Assembly: GCF_036346615.1 (NCBI RefSeq)
Contig: NZ_CP107836.1
Span: 6,820,001 to 6,884,000, forward strand
Source of the DNA: Streptomyces sp. NBC_00523
Lineage (GTDB): Bacteria > Actinomycetota > Actinomycetes > Streptomycetales > Streptomycetaceae
Direction: 5' to 3'
Length of the DNA: 64,000 nt
Part shown: positions 20,901-23,981 of the stretch, piece by piece
Layout: each line of letters begins with the position of its first letter
Numbering within the stretch: the stretch's first letter is position 1
Notes under the pieces: generated by a model
Seen by the model: only the letters and a program-made list of their open reading frames with translations
Told to the model about the DNA's origin: nothing
The model's database searches: none
Translations under genes and position numbers: made by a program

Positions 20901-23752
20901 CGCTCGGTGACTTCTCACTGCCCGGCCTGGAAACGGCCCACCTGGAGGCGCCGACCGGGACCTCCCGTGTCGACCTCACCTTCAGCCTGGCCGAGCAGTT
21001 CCGCCCGGACGGCGGCGCCGACGGACTCGTCGGCGCGGTGGAGTTCGCCACCGACCTGTTCGACGCGGCCACCGTGGAGCTGCTGTTCGAGCGCTGGGCC
21101 CGGCTGCTGCGCGCGGCCGTCGCCGATCCGGACCGGCCGGTCAGCCGGATCGACCTCATGTCCGCCGACGAACGCCACCGGCTGCTCCACGCGTTCAACG
21201 ACACCGCCGCGGAACTGCCGCCGGACGCGCTGCCCGCGCTGTTCGCCCGCCAGGTGCGCGCCACCCCGGACGCCGTCGCCGTCGTGGCGGACGGCACCGA
21301 GCTGACGTACGCGGAGCTCGACCGGCGCGCCGACTCCCTGGCCCGGGCCCTGATCCGCCAGGGCGTCCGGCCCGAGACACCGGTCGCGGTCATGCTGGAC
21401 CGCTCGGCCGAACTGGTCGTGGCGCTCCTGGCCGTCATCAAGGCGGGCGGCGCCTACGTCCCGCTCGACCCGCGCTTCCCGTCCTCCCGCATCGACCTGA
21501 TCCTGCGGGAGAGCGGCGCCGCCCTGGTCCTCACCCGGGAGGTCCTGGCCGCGCTGGAGGGGTCCGGAAACCACGAGCCGGACGCCGTGGAAGTACCGTG
21601 CGAGCCGGGCCAGTTGGCGTACATCATGTACACCTCCGGCTCGACCGGGCGGCCGAAGGGTGTGGCCGTCACCCACCGGGACGTGGTGGGCCTCGCGCTC
21701 AGCCCGGAGTGGCGCGGCGGCGGACACGAACGCGTGCTGATGCACTCGCCGACCGCTTTCGACCTCTCCACGTACGAACTGTGGGTGCCGCTGCTCAGCG
21801 GCGGCCGGATCGTCGTCGCACCGCCCGGACAGCTCGACCTCGACCTGCTCCAGCACACCGTCGCCACGCAGGGCGTCACCGGACTCTGGCTGACCGCCGG
21901 GCTGTTCCGGATCGTCGCCGAGGAACGCCCCCGGCTGCTCGCCGGAGTGCGCGAGGTGTGGACCGGCGGCGACGTGGTCTCGCCGGCCGCCGTCGCCCGG
22001 GTGCTGGCCGCCTGCCCGGGCATCGAGGTCGTCAACGGCTACGGACCCACCGAGGCCACCACCCTGGCCACTCACCACCAGGTGCGCGGCCTGGCGGACA
22101 ACGCCGCGACCGTGCCGATCGGCGGGCCCATGGCCAACATGCGCGCCTATGTGCTGGACGAAGGGCTGCGCCCGCTGCCCGCCGGCCTCGTCGGCGAGCT
22201 GTACCTCGCCGGTACGGGGGTGGCGCGCGGCTACCTCGGACGGCCCGGCCTCACCGTGGAGCGCTTCACCGCCGACCCGTACGGGCCCGCCGGGAGCCGC
22301 ATGTACCGCACCGGCGACCTCGCGGCGTGGCGCCCCGACGGCACGCTGGACTTCGCCGGGCGCGTCGACCACCAGGTCAAGCTGCGCGGCCAGCGCATCG
22401 AGCCCGGCGAGGTCGAAGCCGTCCTCGCGGGCTGCCCCGGCGTCGCCCAGGCGGCCGTCGTCGCCCGCGAGGACCGGCCCGGGGACAAGCGCCTCGTCGC
22501 CTACCTGGTGCCCGCGCCCGATGCCGTGCCGGAGACCGCCGAGCTGTCCGGCCGGCTGCGCCGCGAGCTGCCCGACTTCATGGTCCCAGCCGCCTACGTC
22601 ACCGTGGACGCGCTGCCGCTGACTGCCAACGGCAAGCTGGACCGGGCCGCCCTGCCCGCCCCGGACTACGGCCTGTCGGGGGTGGGGCGCGGGCCCCGGA
22701 CCCCTCAGGAGCAGCTGCTGTGCGGGCTCTTCGCCGAAGTGCTGGGACGCGAGCAGGTGGGCATCGACGACGGCTTCTTCGACCTCGGCGGACACTCGCT
22801 GCTGGCCGCCCGGCTCGCCGCACGCGTCCGCGAGACCCTGGGCCTCGACCTGGGGCTGCGGATGCTGTTCGAGGCGCCGACCGTCGCCGGGCTCACCGAA
22901 CGCCTCGCCATGAACAACCCGGACGACGCGCTGGACGTGCTCCTCCCCCTGCGTTCCACCGGGACGGAGACCCCGCTGTTCTGCGTCCACCCCGGCGGCG
23001 GCATCAGCTGGTCGTACAGCGGACTGCTCAACCACATCGGCCCGCAGCACCCGGTCTACGCTCTCCAGGCACGCGGCCTCGGACGCCCCGAACCGCTGCC
23101 GGAGTCGTACGAGGACATGGCGGCCGACTACGCCGACCACATCCAGAAGATCCAGCCGCAGGGGCCGTACCTGCTGCTCGGCTGGTCCGCGGGCGGACTG
23201 ATCGCCCACGCACTCGCCTGCGAGCTCCGGGCGCGCGGTGAACGGACCGCCCTCCTGGCCGTCCTCGACGCCTACCCGGTGAAGGACGTCCGGTTCGAGG
23301 ACGAACCCGTGCCCACCGTGCGGGACGTGCTCGTCGGTGTGCTCGACGTCGACCCGGCCGAGCTGGGCGACCGCGACATCACCTACGCGGAGGTCGCCGA
23401 GGTGCTGAACCGGCGCGGCAGTGCCCTCGCCGGGCTCGACGAGCGACAGGTCGAGGTCATCGTTGACATCATGATCAACAACGCGAAGCTGGCGGTGGAC
23501 TTCGTCCCCGGCAGCCACGACGGCGACCTGCTGCTGTTCAACTCCACGATCGACCGGGCCCAGGACGACGCCGGACCGGACGTCTGGCGCCCGTACATCG
23601 CGGGCCGGATCGAATCCCACGAGATCACCACCCGGCACGACCAGATGACCCGGGCCGGATCGCTGGCCCAGATCGGACCGGTCCTGGCCGCCAGGATCGC
23701 CGAGGTCACCGGTGACGCCGGTGACATCACCCTCACCCCTCAGGAGGACTGA
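5..23752 (+). CDS. Seven-module NRPS with NMT and thioesterase (5'-partial)
   Basis: Giant non-ribosomal peptide synthetase; 7,915 residues are visible. The frame is open through the left edge, so the real start lies upstream. The first C-domain active-site motif sits near residue 85 instead of about 130-140, so perhaps only some 50 residues are missing. Domain order is C-A-T five times, then C-A-NMT-T, then C-A-T-TE. All seven carrier sites read GGHSLL with the phosphopantetheine serine, and all A domains keep the catalytic GKLD lysine. There is no epimerisation domain, so an all-L peptide is expected. Pocket residues suggest X, Thr, X, Pro-like, Phe, Tyr (N-methylated) and Val-like. This order matches Ahp cyclodepsipeptides (inference). 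AGGAGG near the stop serves the MbtH gene four bases downstream, implying an operon with MbtH, P450, SRPBCC and a 66-aa protein. Confidence 0.97.
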   Translation: MVDEVDALHVTFTDEGEGPRQTLRAAWDWAPVHLDLGAEPDPRAAARAWMEHDLARPLDLARDPLFGHALIRLSPTEFLWYLNYHHVVLDAISASMVRQRVGEVYSALAEDGAVPPTPFGTLRDLVDSDAEYRASDAFTADRAHWNERFTDLPAPTRLTDTSTTDPHQVLRVAEERELRDAEALRAAAAKAGVRWSRIVIAATALYAHRLSGAQDVVLALPVTARRGSGRDLMSVPGTMSNVVPLRLTVRPDMTWGELVAQVAREVEAAVAHERYRSEDLLRDLGAPGGIGTAFPLIVNIMAFNARPSFAGHPASVHHFVSGSTTDLAVWLFDYRDGNPPLLRLHGAPDAYGAHDLAAHQRRLLALLDAVADLDPDEAVGGVDLLTAEEHRESAALGTGPVVPGGTETLPELFREQVRTAPDATALVCGEVSLSYAELDARGNRLARALVARGAGPERLVAVALPRSADLVVAILAVLKSGAAYVPVDPEYPAARMAYLLDDARPVLTVTDTRTGQRLPGNTGDWLVLDAPETAAEIACRPATDPMVAVEAGNPAYVIYTSGSTGRPKGVVATHGSLTDLLTDHQHRLFAPLVEDRQRLRVALTTSVSFDASWNQLMAPFAGHELHVLDHATWTDPEACVAYVASRGLDYIEATPSYLQDLVSQGLLSDARHSPTLVGAGGEAVPQHLWERLRAADGTRCANLYGPSECTVNSVTAVVASSPRPVIGRPVSNARLYVLDGALRPVPGGVAGELYIAGPGLARGYLNRPGLTAGRFVADPYGPEGTRMYRTGDRVRRNAEGDLEFLGRTDDQVKVRGFRIEPGEIEAVLAEHEDIARAVVTVRTDDEPRLVAYVMPAAGRDIQPDALRTRLRDRLPAYMVPSAVVVLDALPLTPNGKLDRRALPAPGHRPTAPGRAPRSAVEHLLAGLFAEVLGADEVGLEESFFDLGGHSLLGTRLIARARSVLGVELRLSDLFDAPTVARLAARVDAAGQARPALARRERPETVPLSFAQRRLWFLHRMEGPSATYNIPLALRLTGHLDERALETALADVVERHESLRTVFPAVAGVPCQRVLDPDAARPRLRLTETAECELPDRLAEAARQGFELSGEPPLRAELFRLAEEEHVLLLVVHHIAGDGWSTGPLAQDLATAYAARSEGAKPQWSPLPVQYADYALWQRELLGDGGDPDSLLGGQLAHWRERLAGLPDQIELPFDRSRPEAMSYRGAQLPLSVDAELYEGLRALARDGGVSLFMVLQAGLAALLGKLGAGTDVPIGTPVAGRTDEALDDLVGFFVNTLVLRTDLSGDPTFTQLLTRVRSEALAAYAHQDVPFEHLVEALNPARTLAHHPLFQTMLTLQNAPSGTFDLPRLRVTSDLVPTGTAKCDLTFVLAEQPGGGGLSGVVEYSTDLFDAATVTAIVERWLRLLRAVAADPGRRIGQVDVLSDDELRALLPARQDAEPPQHSLPALFERQVRADPDALAVTDGAATLTYGVLNARANRLAHALIERGVGPEQLVALALPRSADLVVAVLAVLKAGAAYVPVDPEYPAARITYLLQDTRPSLLLTTSQIGMEGVDRLLLDTADLDRLPDTDPGVAVDPAHAAYVIHTSGSTGNPKGVVIPHHNVVRLFDTTRERFAFGADDVWTLFHSYAFDFSVWELWGPLLHGGRLVVVDHETSRSPGRFLDLLARERVTVLNQTPSAFHQLMQADAEDPDTGGRLALRTVVFGGEALEHARLASWYERHPEDAPRLVNMYGITETTVHVTHAELGRTATTPGDIGTALPDLRAYVLDAGLRPVAPGVPGELYVAGPGLARGYLNRPGLTAGRFVADPYGPAGSRMYRSGDVVRRAADGTLRYVGRADQQVKVRGFRIELGEIEAALAAHPDIAQVAVLARQDRADDTRLAAYLVPAAGTAPQPAALRAYLRERLPEHMVPSAFVTLDALPLTVNGKLDHRALPAPGPAPASTSRAPRTAREQILCELFAEVLGAPAAGVDDGFFDLGGHSLLATRLAARIRATLGVEMPLRTLFEAPTPAALAAALGAADPAQTALARRERPATIPLSFAQRRLWFLHQLEGAGANYHISLAWRLAGDLDRRALEAAVADVVARHESLRTVFPAVDGVPHQQVLDRDEARPGLPLHKTTEAGLPALMAAARDRRFDLATDLPLRADLFALAPDDHVLHLVLHHIAGDGWSLSPLARGLTEAYAARVRGAAPQWAPLPVQYADYTLWQHELLGDSADRDSLLAAQADYWTRQLTGLPELIELPADRPRPAVASHRGGSVRAGLDPELHRGLSELARAHGTSLFMVLQAGLAALLTKLGAGDDIPVGSPVAGRTDQAQDELVGYFVNTLVFRTDTSGDPTFAELLDRVRDTSLAGYAHQDVPFEYLVEVLNPSRSLAHHPLFQVMLVLQNTPRADFAPPGLRVEDLPSASATAKLDLIFTMAERHTEDGTPDGLHGTVEYAVDLYDPATVETMLARWERLLRIAVADPGQRLSGLDLLTAQEHDALAALGTGPVVPRGTETLPGLFREQVRTAPDLTALVCGEMSLSYAELDARANRLAHELRARGAGPERLVAVALPRSADLVVAILAVLKSGAAYVPVDPEYPAARIAYLLGDARPVLTVTDTRTEQSLPGDTGGRLVLDDPETSARIDRRPATDPMVPVDPSQPVYVIYTSGSTGRPKGVVATHTGLVNLYAHQGPLVSPAGERLRVGLTTSVSFDASLDQLFAVFAGHELHVLDEATWTDPRAFLDYAARCGLDYVEATPSYLAVLVDQGLLEGSGPRPSLVAAGGEPVPQQLWERMRAAEETVCLNLYGPSECTVNSATAAVASSPRPVIGGPVGNARLYVLDSALRPVPRGVTGELYIAGTGLARGYLHRPGLTAGRFVADPYGPGGTRMYRTGDLVRWNAEGSLEFLGRTDDQVKVRGFRIEPGEIEAVLAERQDIARTAVVVRQGGTQGPRLVAYVQPAAGAAPQSEALRAHLRERLPEYMMPSAFVLLDALPLTPNGKLDRRALPEPDAAATAGRAPRTPEEHVLAGLFAEVLGVPRVGADDDFFALGGHSLLATRLVARVRTTLGAELALPALFRTPTVAGLAAGLSTAGRARPALVRAERPERVPLSSAQRRLWFLRQLEGVASVYNMPLAWRLTGPLDPAALEAALGDLVDRHETLRTVFPAQDGVPYQHVLATGEAHPDLVVTLAGERNLTELLTAAAARGFDLAAEPPLRAEAFEVAADEHVLLLVMHHIAGDGWSLGPLAADLATAYAARVRGEAPQWAPLPVQYADYTLWQHTLLGDPSDADSLLARQTDYWTRTLAGLPEQIRLPADRPRPAAPSSSGGRLAIEVDAELHAGLVRLGREHGASVYMVLQAALASLLDKLGAGQDIPVGSLIAGRTDQALDDLIGFFVNTLVLRTDTSGDPTFAELLGRVRENALGAYAHQDLPFEQVVEALNPSRSLTRQPLFQVLLALQNVPRTDFALGGLATEPVLVGTPTTMFDLGFHLLERGGPGASEGIVGRVEYSTDLFDPATVEKLVARWLRLLAAVVAAPGLPLSRIDVLTADERHELLTARNDTARPAAGTTLPALFEEWARATPDAPAVVFEDTVLSYAELNRRANRLAHALIARGVGPEQVVALRLPRSAELVVAILAVLKTGAAYLPVDPGYPAARIAYMVEDARPAVVLDDLASVTPSGELPEHDPGVRADPRQPAYVIYTSGSTGRPKAVVMPAAALLNLLAWHHRAVGGEPGTRTAQFTAISFDVSVQEMLSALLYGKTLVVPTEEQRRSAELFAHWLDRHRVEELFAPDLVVEALAEAAEEAGLGLPHLRLVAQAGEAMRLGGAVRRFAARPGRVLHNHYGPAETHVITAYALPADPADCPRPVPIGRPVDNCRVYVLDEALRPVAPGVLGELYLAGTGLARGYLGRPGLTAGRFVADPHGPAGARMYRTGDLVRWGAHGELEFAGRVDHQVKVRGFRIEPGEIEAELTAYPGVSQVAVLAREERIVAYVVLSDPAAATPAALAAYLGERVPEYMVPSAFVLLDALPLTPNGKLDRGALPAPDAGSTGGGRPPRTPQEQILCELFADVLGLARVGADDDFFALGGHSLLATRLVSRVRAALGVELELRALFRTPTPAGLAAGLRDAGAARRALVPRPRREMLPLSFAQRRLWFLQQFGAPSATYHMPLALRLSGDLDRDALGAALADVMTRHETLRTVFPHTGGIPHQRVLDTAEAGVPLTVRPAGESEVPGLLRDAAVRGFDLTTEIPLRAELFTVAPDEHVLLLVMHHIVGDGWSMGPLARDLATAYTTRRSGGAPEWPPLPVTYADYTLWQHEILGDENDADSLFSRQVAYWQRTLAGLPEQLQLPADRPRPAVMSYAGDLLELRIGAELHTKMTELARRSGATLFMVLQAGLAALYTRLGAGTDIAIGSPIAGRTDEALDDLVGFFVNTLVLRTDTSGDPGFGELLGRVRETALSAYAHQDVPFEHLVEALNPSRSLSHHPLFQTGLVVQNAPGGGFDLPGLRVSAMPVLTGTARLDLTFGFVEEYGPDGEPAGLSGAVEYSTDLFDRATVEALAARWARLLAEAVEAPECPIGAIDLLSAEERGELLPAVADEAAGANLPELFAARVAEAPDAVALVRGGEELTYRQLDCRANRFAHALIARGVGPERVVAVALPRSVESVVAVLGVLKAGAAYLPLDSAYPQARIAYMLDDARPALVVDDPAMVSEGDWPETDPQVALDVRNPAYVIYTSGSTGRPKGVVVSHAGVSRLAAVQADRLGVAAGSRVLQFASPSFDASFWDLCSALLTGAALVLAPADTPLDALTDPGLAVTHVTLPPSALAALGDAELTASTLVVAGEACSPELVERWAPGRRMINAYGPTETTVCATMSDPLAPGTGVPPIGRPVADLRTYVLDERLRAVAPGVTGELYVAGPGLARGYLGRPGLTAGRFTACPFGPAGARMYRTGDLVRRRADGELEYAGRADQQMKVRGFRIEPGEVEAALAAHPGVAQAAVVARDDRLVGYVVPRPAAAVRPAELAAHLRERLPDYLVPSAFVLLDVLPLTPNGKLDRGALPAPEAASTEGGRAPRTPQEQILAELFAEVLDVPRVSVDDDFFDLGGHSLLATRLVARVRTVLGAELGLRALFRTPTVAGLAGTLAAADRVRPALTAYERPDAVPLSFAQRRLWFLHRMDATAATYHIPLALQLTGTLDRDALDQALADVVARHESLRTVFQEVDGVPCQRLLEPAAVRLRARPAGVPADELPHLLAESARQPFDLSAEPPLRAELFAVAPDEHVLLLVMHHIAADGWSTGPLARDLAEAYAARCEGRTADRPELPVQYADYTLWQRDLLGDAADPGSRFAGQLDYWKRQLADLPELLPLPTDRPRPAVAGWQGDHIGLELDAELHRSLAQLARQTGTSLFMVLQAGLAALYTRLGAGTDIAIGSPIAGRTDEALDDLVGFFVNTLVLRTDTSGDPGFGELLGRVRETALSAYAHQDVPFEHLVEALNPSRSLSHHPLFQTILAVQNAPSGRFSLPGLDVTTYAVATGTAKFDLGVSMVEQFGPDGTPAGIVGAVEYATDLFDRTTVEALVRRWTLLLKAVTADPERPIGGIDLLDADERHRLLERDNATARDVEAVPLPRAFAAQVAATPDALALVCGDDKLTYRQLDCRANRFAHALIARGVGPERVVAVALPRSAESVVAVLGVLKAGAAYLPVDPAYPEARIAYVLEDARPALVVDDPAMVSEGDWPETDPQVALDVRNPAYVIYTSGSTGRPKGVIVGHGGVASLVAGQIERFAVTPDSRVLQFASPSFDASVSEICTALLSGAALVLPPAAGPLAALTDPGLGITHVTVPPSVLAAVPDGAVTASTLVVAGEACPPELVTRWARGRRMINAYGPTETTVCATMSDPLTPGTGVPPIGRPIANARVYVLDGRLRPVPPGVIGELYVAGAGLARGYLNRPGLTAGRFVACPYAPGERMYRTGDLVRRLGDGQLEYAGRADDQVKVRGFRVEPGEIEAALAAHPAVAQTAVLARDDRLVGYVVPQQDTARDSGLEADQVGEWQDIYDALPITPGSAPFGDNFVGWNSSYDAQPIPEEQMREWRDATVARILGLEPRRVLEVGVGTGLLLSQVAPHCASYWATDFSATAIDALTAQVAREERLTGRVVLQTRPAHDTDGLPVGAFDTIVINSVVQYFPSADYLADVIAKLMGLLAPGGALFIGDVRNLRLLRPLATAVQLHRTAEDADPAAVRRAVEQAVRVEKELLVDPDFFTALREHGADIGAVAVEIKRGRHHNELSRYRYDVTLHKAPAAPEPATPAADLAWGRDIAGPDALRHLLAEPPAGALRITGVPNSRVVRESALARALHEEGAVLAELLERLHAPEQGHGLPDPEDFHALGREHGRTVSVTWSATSDDAMDVVFADPRTPQGSPVEYRPAGPVGRALSSLTNRPTGSRSTGALLGELRDWLRERLPDYLVPSAFVALDALPLTASGKLDRRALPAPDLGPAAGGRAPRTPQEQLLTELYAEVLGLAQVGVDDSFFDLGGHSLLATRLASRVRATLGAELEVRTLFETPTAAGLAARLDGSGAARPALTARPRPERVELSFAQRRLWFLHRMDGPSATYNMPLALSLDGSLDRHALHAALADVLARHESLRTVFRETDGTPHQVVLPPAQAHPALPVVDLDESALPGRLAEAARRGFDLAAEPPVRAELFALAPDRHVLLVVVHHIAADGWSMGPLSADLATAYAARCRDEEPAWSPLPVQYADYTRWQRDLLGDAGDPDSLFARQLTYWRDELAGIPQQLQLPADRPRPPVASQRGDRVVVRLDPELHQALRDLATERGASMFMVLQAGLAALLTRLGAGTDIPIGSPIAGRTDQALDELVGFFVNTLVLRTDTGGDPGFAELLGRVRQKALTAYDHQDVPFEYLVEVANPVRSLAHHPLFQVMLALQNAPLGDFSLPGLETAHLEAPTGTSRVDLTFSLAEQFRPDGGADGLVGAVEFATDLFDAATVELLFERWARLLRAAVADPDRPVSRIDLMSADERHRLLHAFNDTAAELPPDALPALFARQVRATPDAVAVVADGTELTYAELDRRADSLARALIRQGVRPETPVAVMLDRSAELVVALLAVIKAGGAYVPLDPRFPSSRIDLILRESGAALVLTREVLAALEGSGNHEPDAVEVPCEPGQLAYIMYTSGSTGRPKGVAVTHRDVVGLALSPEWRGGGHERVLMHSPTAFDLSTYELWVPLLSGGRIVVAPPGQLDLDLLQHTVATQGVTGLWLTAGLFRIVAEERPRLLAGVREVWTGGDVVSPAAVARVLAACPGIEVVNGYGPTEATTLATHHQVRGLADNAATVPIGGPMANMRAYVLDEGLRPLPAGLVGELYLAGTGVARGYLGRPGLTVERFTADPYGPAGSRMYRTGDLAAWRPDGTLDFAGRVDHQVKLRGQRIEPGEVEAVLAGCPGVAQAAVVAREDRPGDKRLVAYLVPAPDAVPETAELSGRLRRELPDFMVPAAYVTVDALPLTANGKLDRAALPAPDYGLSGVGRGPRTPQEQLLCGLFAEVLGREQVGIDDGFFDLGGHSLLAARLAARVRETLGLDLGLRMLFEAPTVAGLTERLAMNNPDDALDVLLPLRSTGTETPLFCVHPGGGISWSYSGLLNHIGPQHPVYALQARGLGRPEPLPESYEDMAADYADHIQKIQPQGPYLLLGWSAGGLIAHALACELRARGERTALLAVLDAYPVKDVRFEDEPVPTVRDVLVGVLDVDPAELGDRDITYAEVAEVLNRRGSALAGLDERQVEVIVDIMINNAKLAVDFVPGSHDGDLLLFNSTIDRAQDDAGPDVWRPYIAGRIESHEITTRHDQMTRAGSLAQIGPVLAARIAEVTGDAGDITLTPQED
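3010..6110 (+). other. NRPS module 2: C-A(Thr)-T
   Basis: The C domain has HHIAGDGWS near base 3400. The A-domain pocket reads D F W N V G M V H, one conservative change from the textbook threonine code DFWNIGMVHK, so Thr is predicted with good confidence. In a cyanopeptolin-type product this Thr would supply the hydroxyl that the thioesterase esterifies. Carrier motif near base 6004. Confidence 0.85.
6170..9290 (+). other. NRPS module 3: C-A(unknown, twin of module 1)-T
   Basis: The C domain has HHIAGDGWS near base 6560. The A-domain pocket reads D A D E A G L V N by hand alignment, nearly the same as module 1 (D A N E G G L V N). The surrounding A-domain sequence is also closely related, so both modules probably load the same or a similar amino acid. 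In Ahp cyclodepsipeptides the residue between Thr and Ahp sets protease specificity, and this module fills that place. Two acidic pocket residues hint at a basic substrate, but this is weak. Confidence 0.7.
9350..12410 (+). other. NRPS module 4: C-A(Pro-like)-T
   Basis: The A-domain pocket reads D V Q F A A H V I. This matches the proline pattern DVQxxAHVxK, so proline or a close cyclic analogue is predicted. This position corresponds to Ahp (3-amino-6-hydroxy-2-piperidone) in cyanopeptolins, so the Pro residue would be the precursor that the downstream P450 oxidises. The P-loop reads RPKAVV instead of the RPKGVV found in the sister domains. Confidence 0.8.
12470..15470 (+). other. NRPS module 5: C-A(Phe)-T
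   Basis: The A-domain pocket reads D A W T V A A V C, essentially the phenylalanine code DAWTIAAVCK, so Phe is predicted. The C and A domains contain stretches nearly identical in DNA to module 6 (see repeats at 13214 and 13940), with unusual T-ending and TTG codons. Confidence 0.85.
13214..13513 (+). repeat. Intragenic repeat, copy 1 (C domain of module 5)
   Basis: About 300 bp nearly identical (about three differences by eye) to 16277-16576 in module 6. It is rich in TTG, GGT and GAT codons, unlike the flanking C/G-ending codons. Further copies of the same pair are 13940-14089 with 17012-17161, and 14154-14281 with 17226-17353. Confidence 0.9.
15530..19780 (+). other. NRPS module 6: C-A(Tyr)-NMT-T
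   Basis: The A-domain pocket reads D A S T V A A V C, matching a known tyrosine code (DASTVAAVCK). It differs from the Phe domain before it essentially at position 239 (Trp to Ser). An S-adenosylmethionine N-methyltransferase is inserted between core motifs A8 and A10 (about bases 18190-18960) with the SAM loop LEVGVGTGLLL near 18377. Another stretch of about 150 residues precedes the A10 motif (ASGKLDRR). Product unit: N-methyl-Tyr. Confidence 0.85.
16277..16576 (+). repeat. Intragenic repeat, copy 2 (C domain of module 6)
   Basis: Partner of the stretch at 13214-13513, offset 3,063 bp, in the same codon frame and the same C-domain region (after the HH motif, including GVRS-type and DVPFEHLVEALNPSRS segments). 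Consistent with module duplication or recent gene conversion. Confidence 0.9.
19840..22900 (+). other. NRPS module 7: C-A(Val-like)-T
   Basis: The A-domain pocket reads D L Y W W G G T L. Trp278, Gly301, Gly322 and Thr330 are those of the valine code DAFWIGGTFK, but positions 236, 239, 299 and 331 differ, so Val or a similar branched residue is a tentative call. Val is the usual last residue of cyanopeptolins. The carrier motif near base 22788 is followed directly by the thioesterase. Confidence 0.6.
22910..23752 (+). other. Type I thioesterase (macrocyclising) domain
   Basis: The C-terminal alpha/beta-hydrolase domain of the synthetase (about residues 7636-7915) has an oxyanion region CVHPGGG and nucleophile elbow GWSAGG (Ser near base 23186). 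A likely catalytic Asp lies in VLDAYP and a likely His in TRHDQM. It should release the heptapeptide; by analogy with Ahp cyclodepsipeptides, lactonisation onto the Thr2 side chain is inferred, leaving acyl-X1 outside the ring. Confidence 0.85.
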
Positions 23753-23755
23753 CCC

Positions 23756-23971
23756 ATGACCAACCCCTTCGACGACCAGGACGGCACCTTCCTCGTCCTC
23801 GTCAACGACGAGAACCAGCACTCGCTCTGGCCGCAGTTCGCCGACGTCCCCGCGGGCTGGACCGTCGCCCACGGCCCCGACACGCACGCCGCCTGCCTGG
23901 ACCACATCGAGCGGACCTGGACCGACATGCGGCCCAAGAGCCTCGCCGACGCCATGGACGCCCAGCGGTAA
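23756..23971 (+). CDS. MbtH family NRPS chaperone
   Basis: A 71-residue MbtH-like protein, the usual family size, that binds adenylation domains and aids their folding or activity. The signature is visible: NDENQHSLWP, then PAGW, a single IERTW and DMRPKSL. It starts at ATG four bases after the synthetase stop, with AGGAGG at 23742-23747 inside the synthetase end, so it is translationally linked. The large synthetase is its expected partner; which of the seven A domains depend on it cannot be seen. Confidence 0.96.
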   Translation: MTNPFDDQDGTFLVLVNDENQHSLWPQFADVPAGWTVAHGPDTHAACLDHIERTWTDMRPKSLADAMDAQR

Positions 23972-23981
23972 CGCGGCCGAC

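Noticed and set aside
5..23752. Streptogramin B or similar depsipeptide synthetase
   Set aside because: Thr second and Pro fourth fit at first, but there is no epimerase for D-Abu, and the Phe, N-methyl-Tyr, Val-like order fits Ahp cyclodepsipeptides instead.
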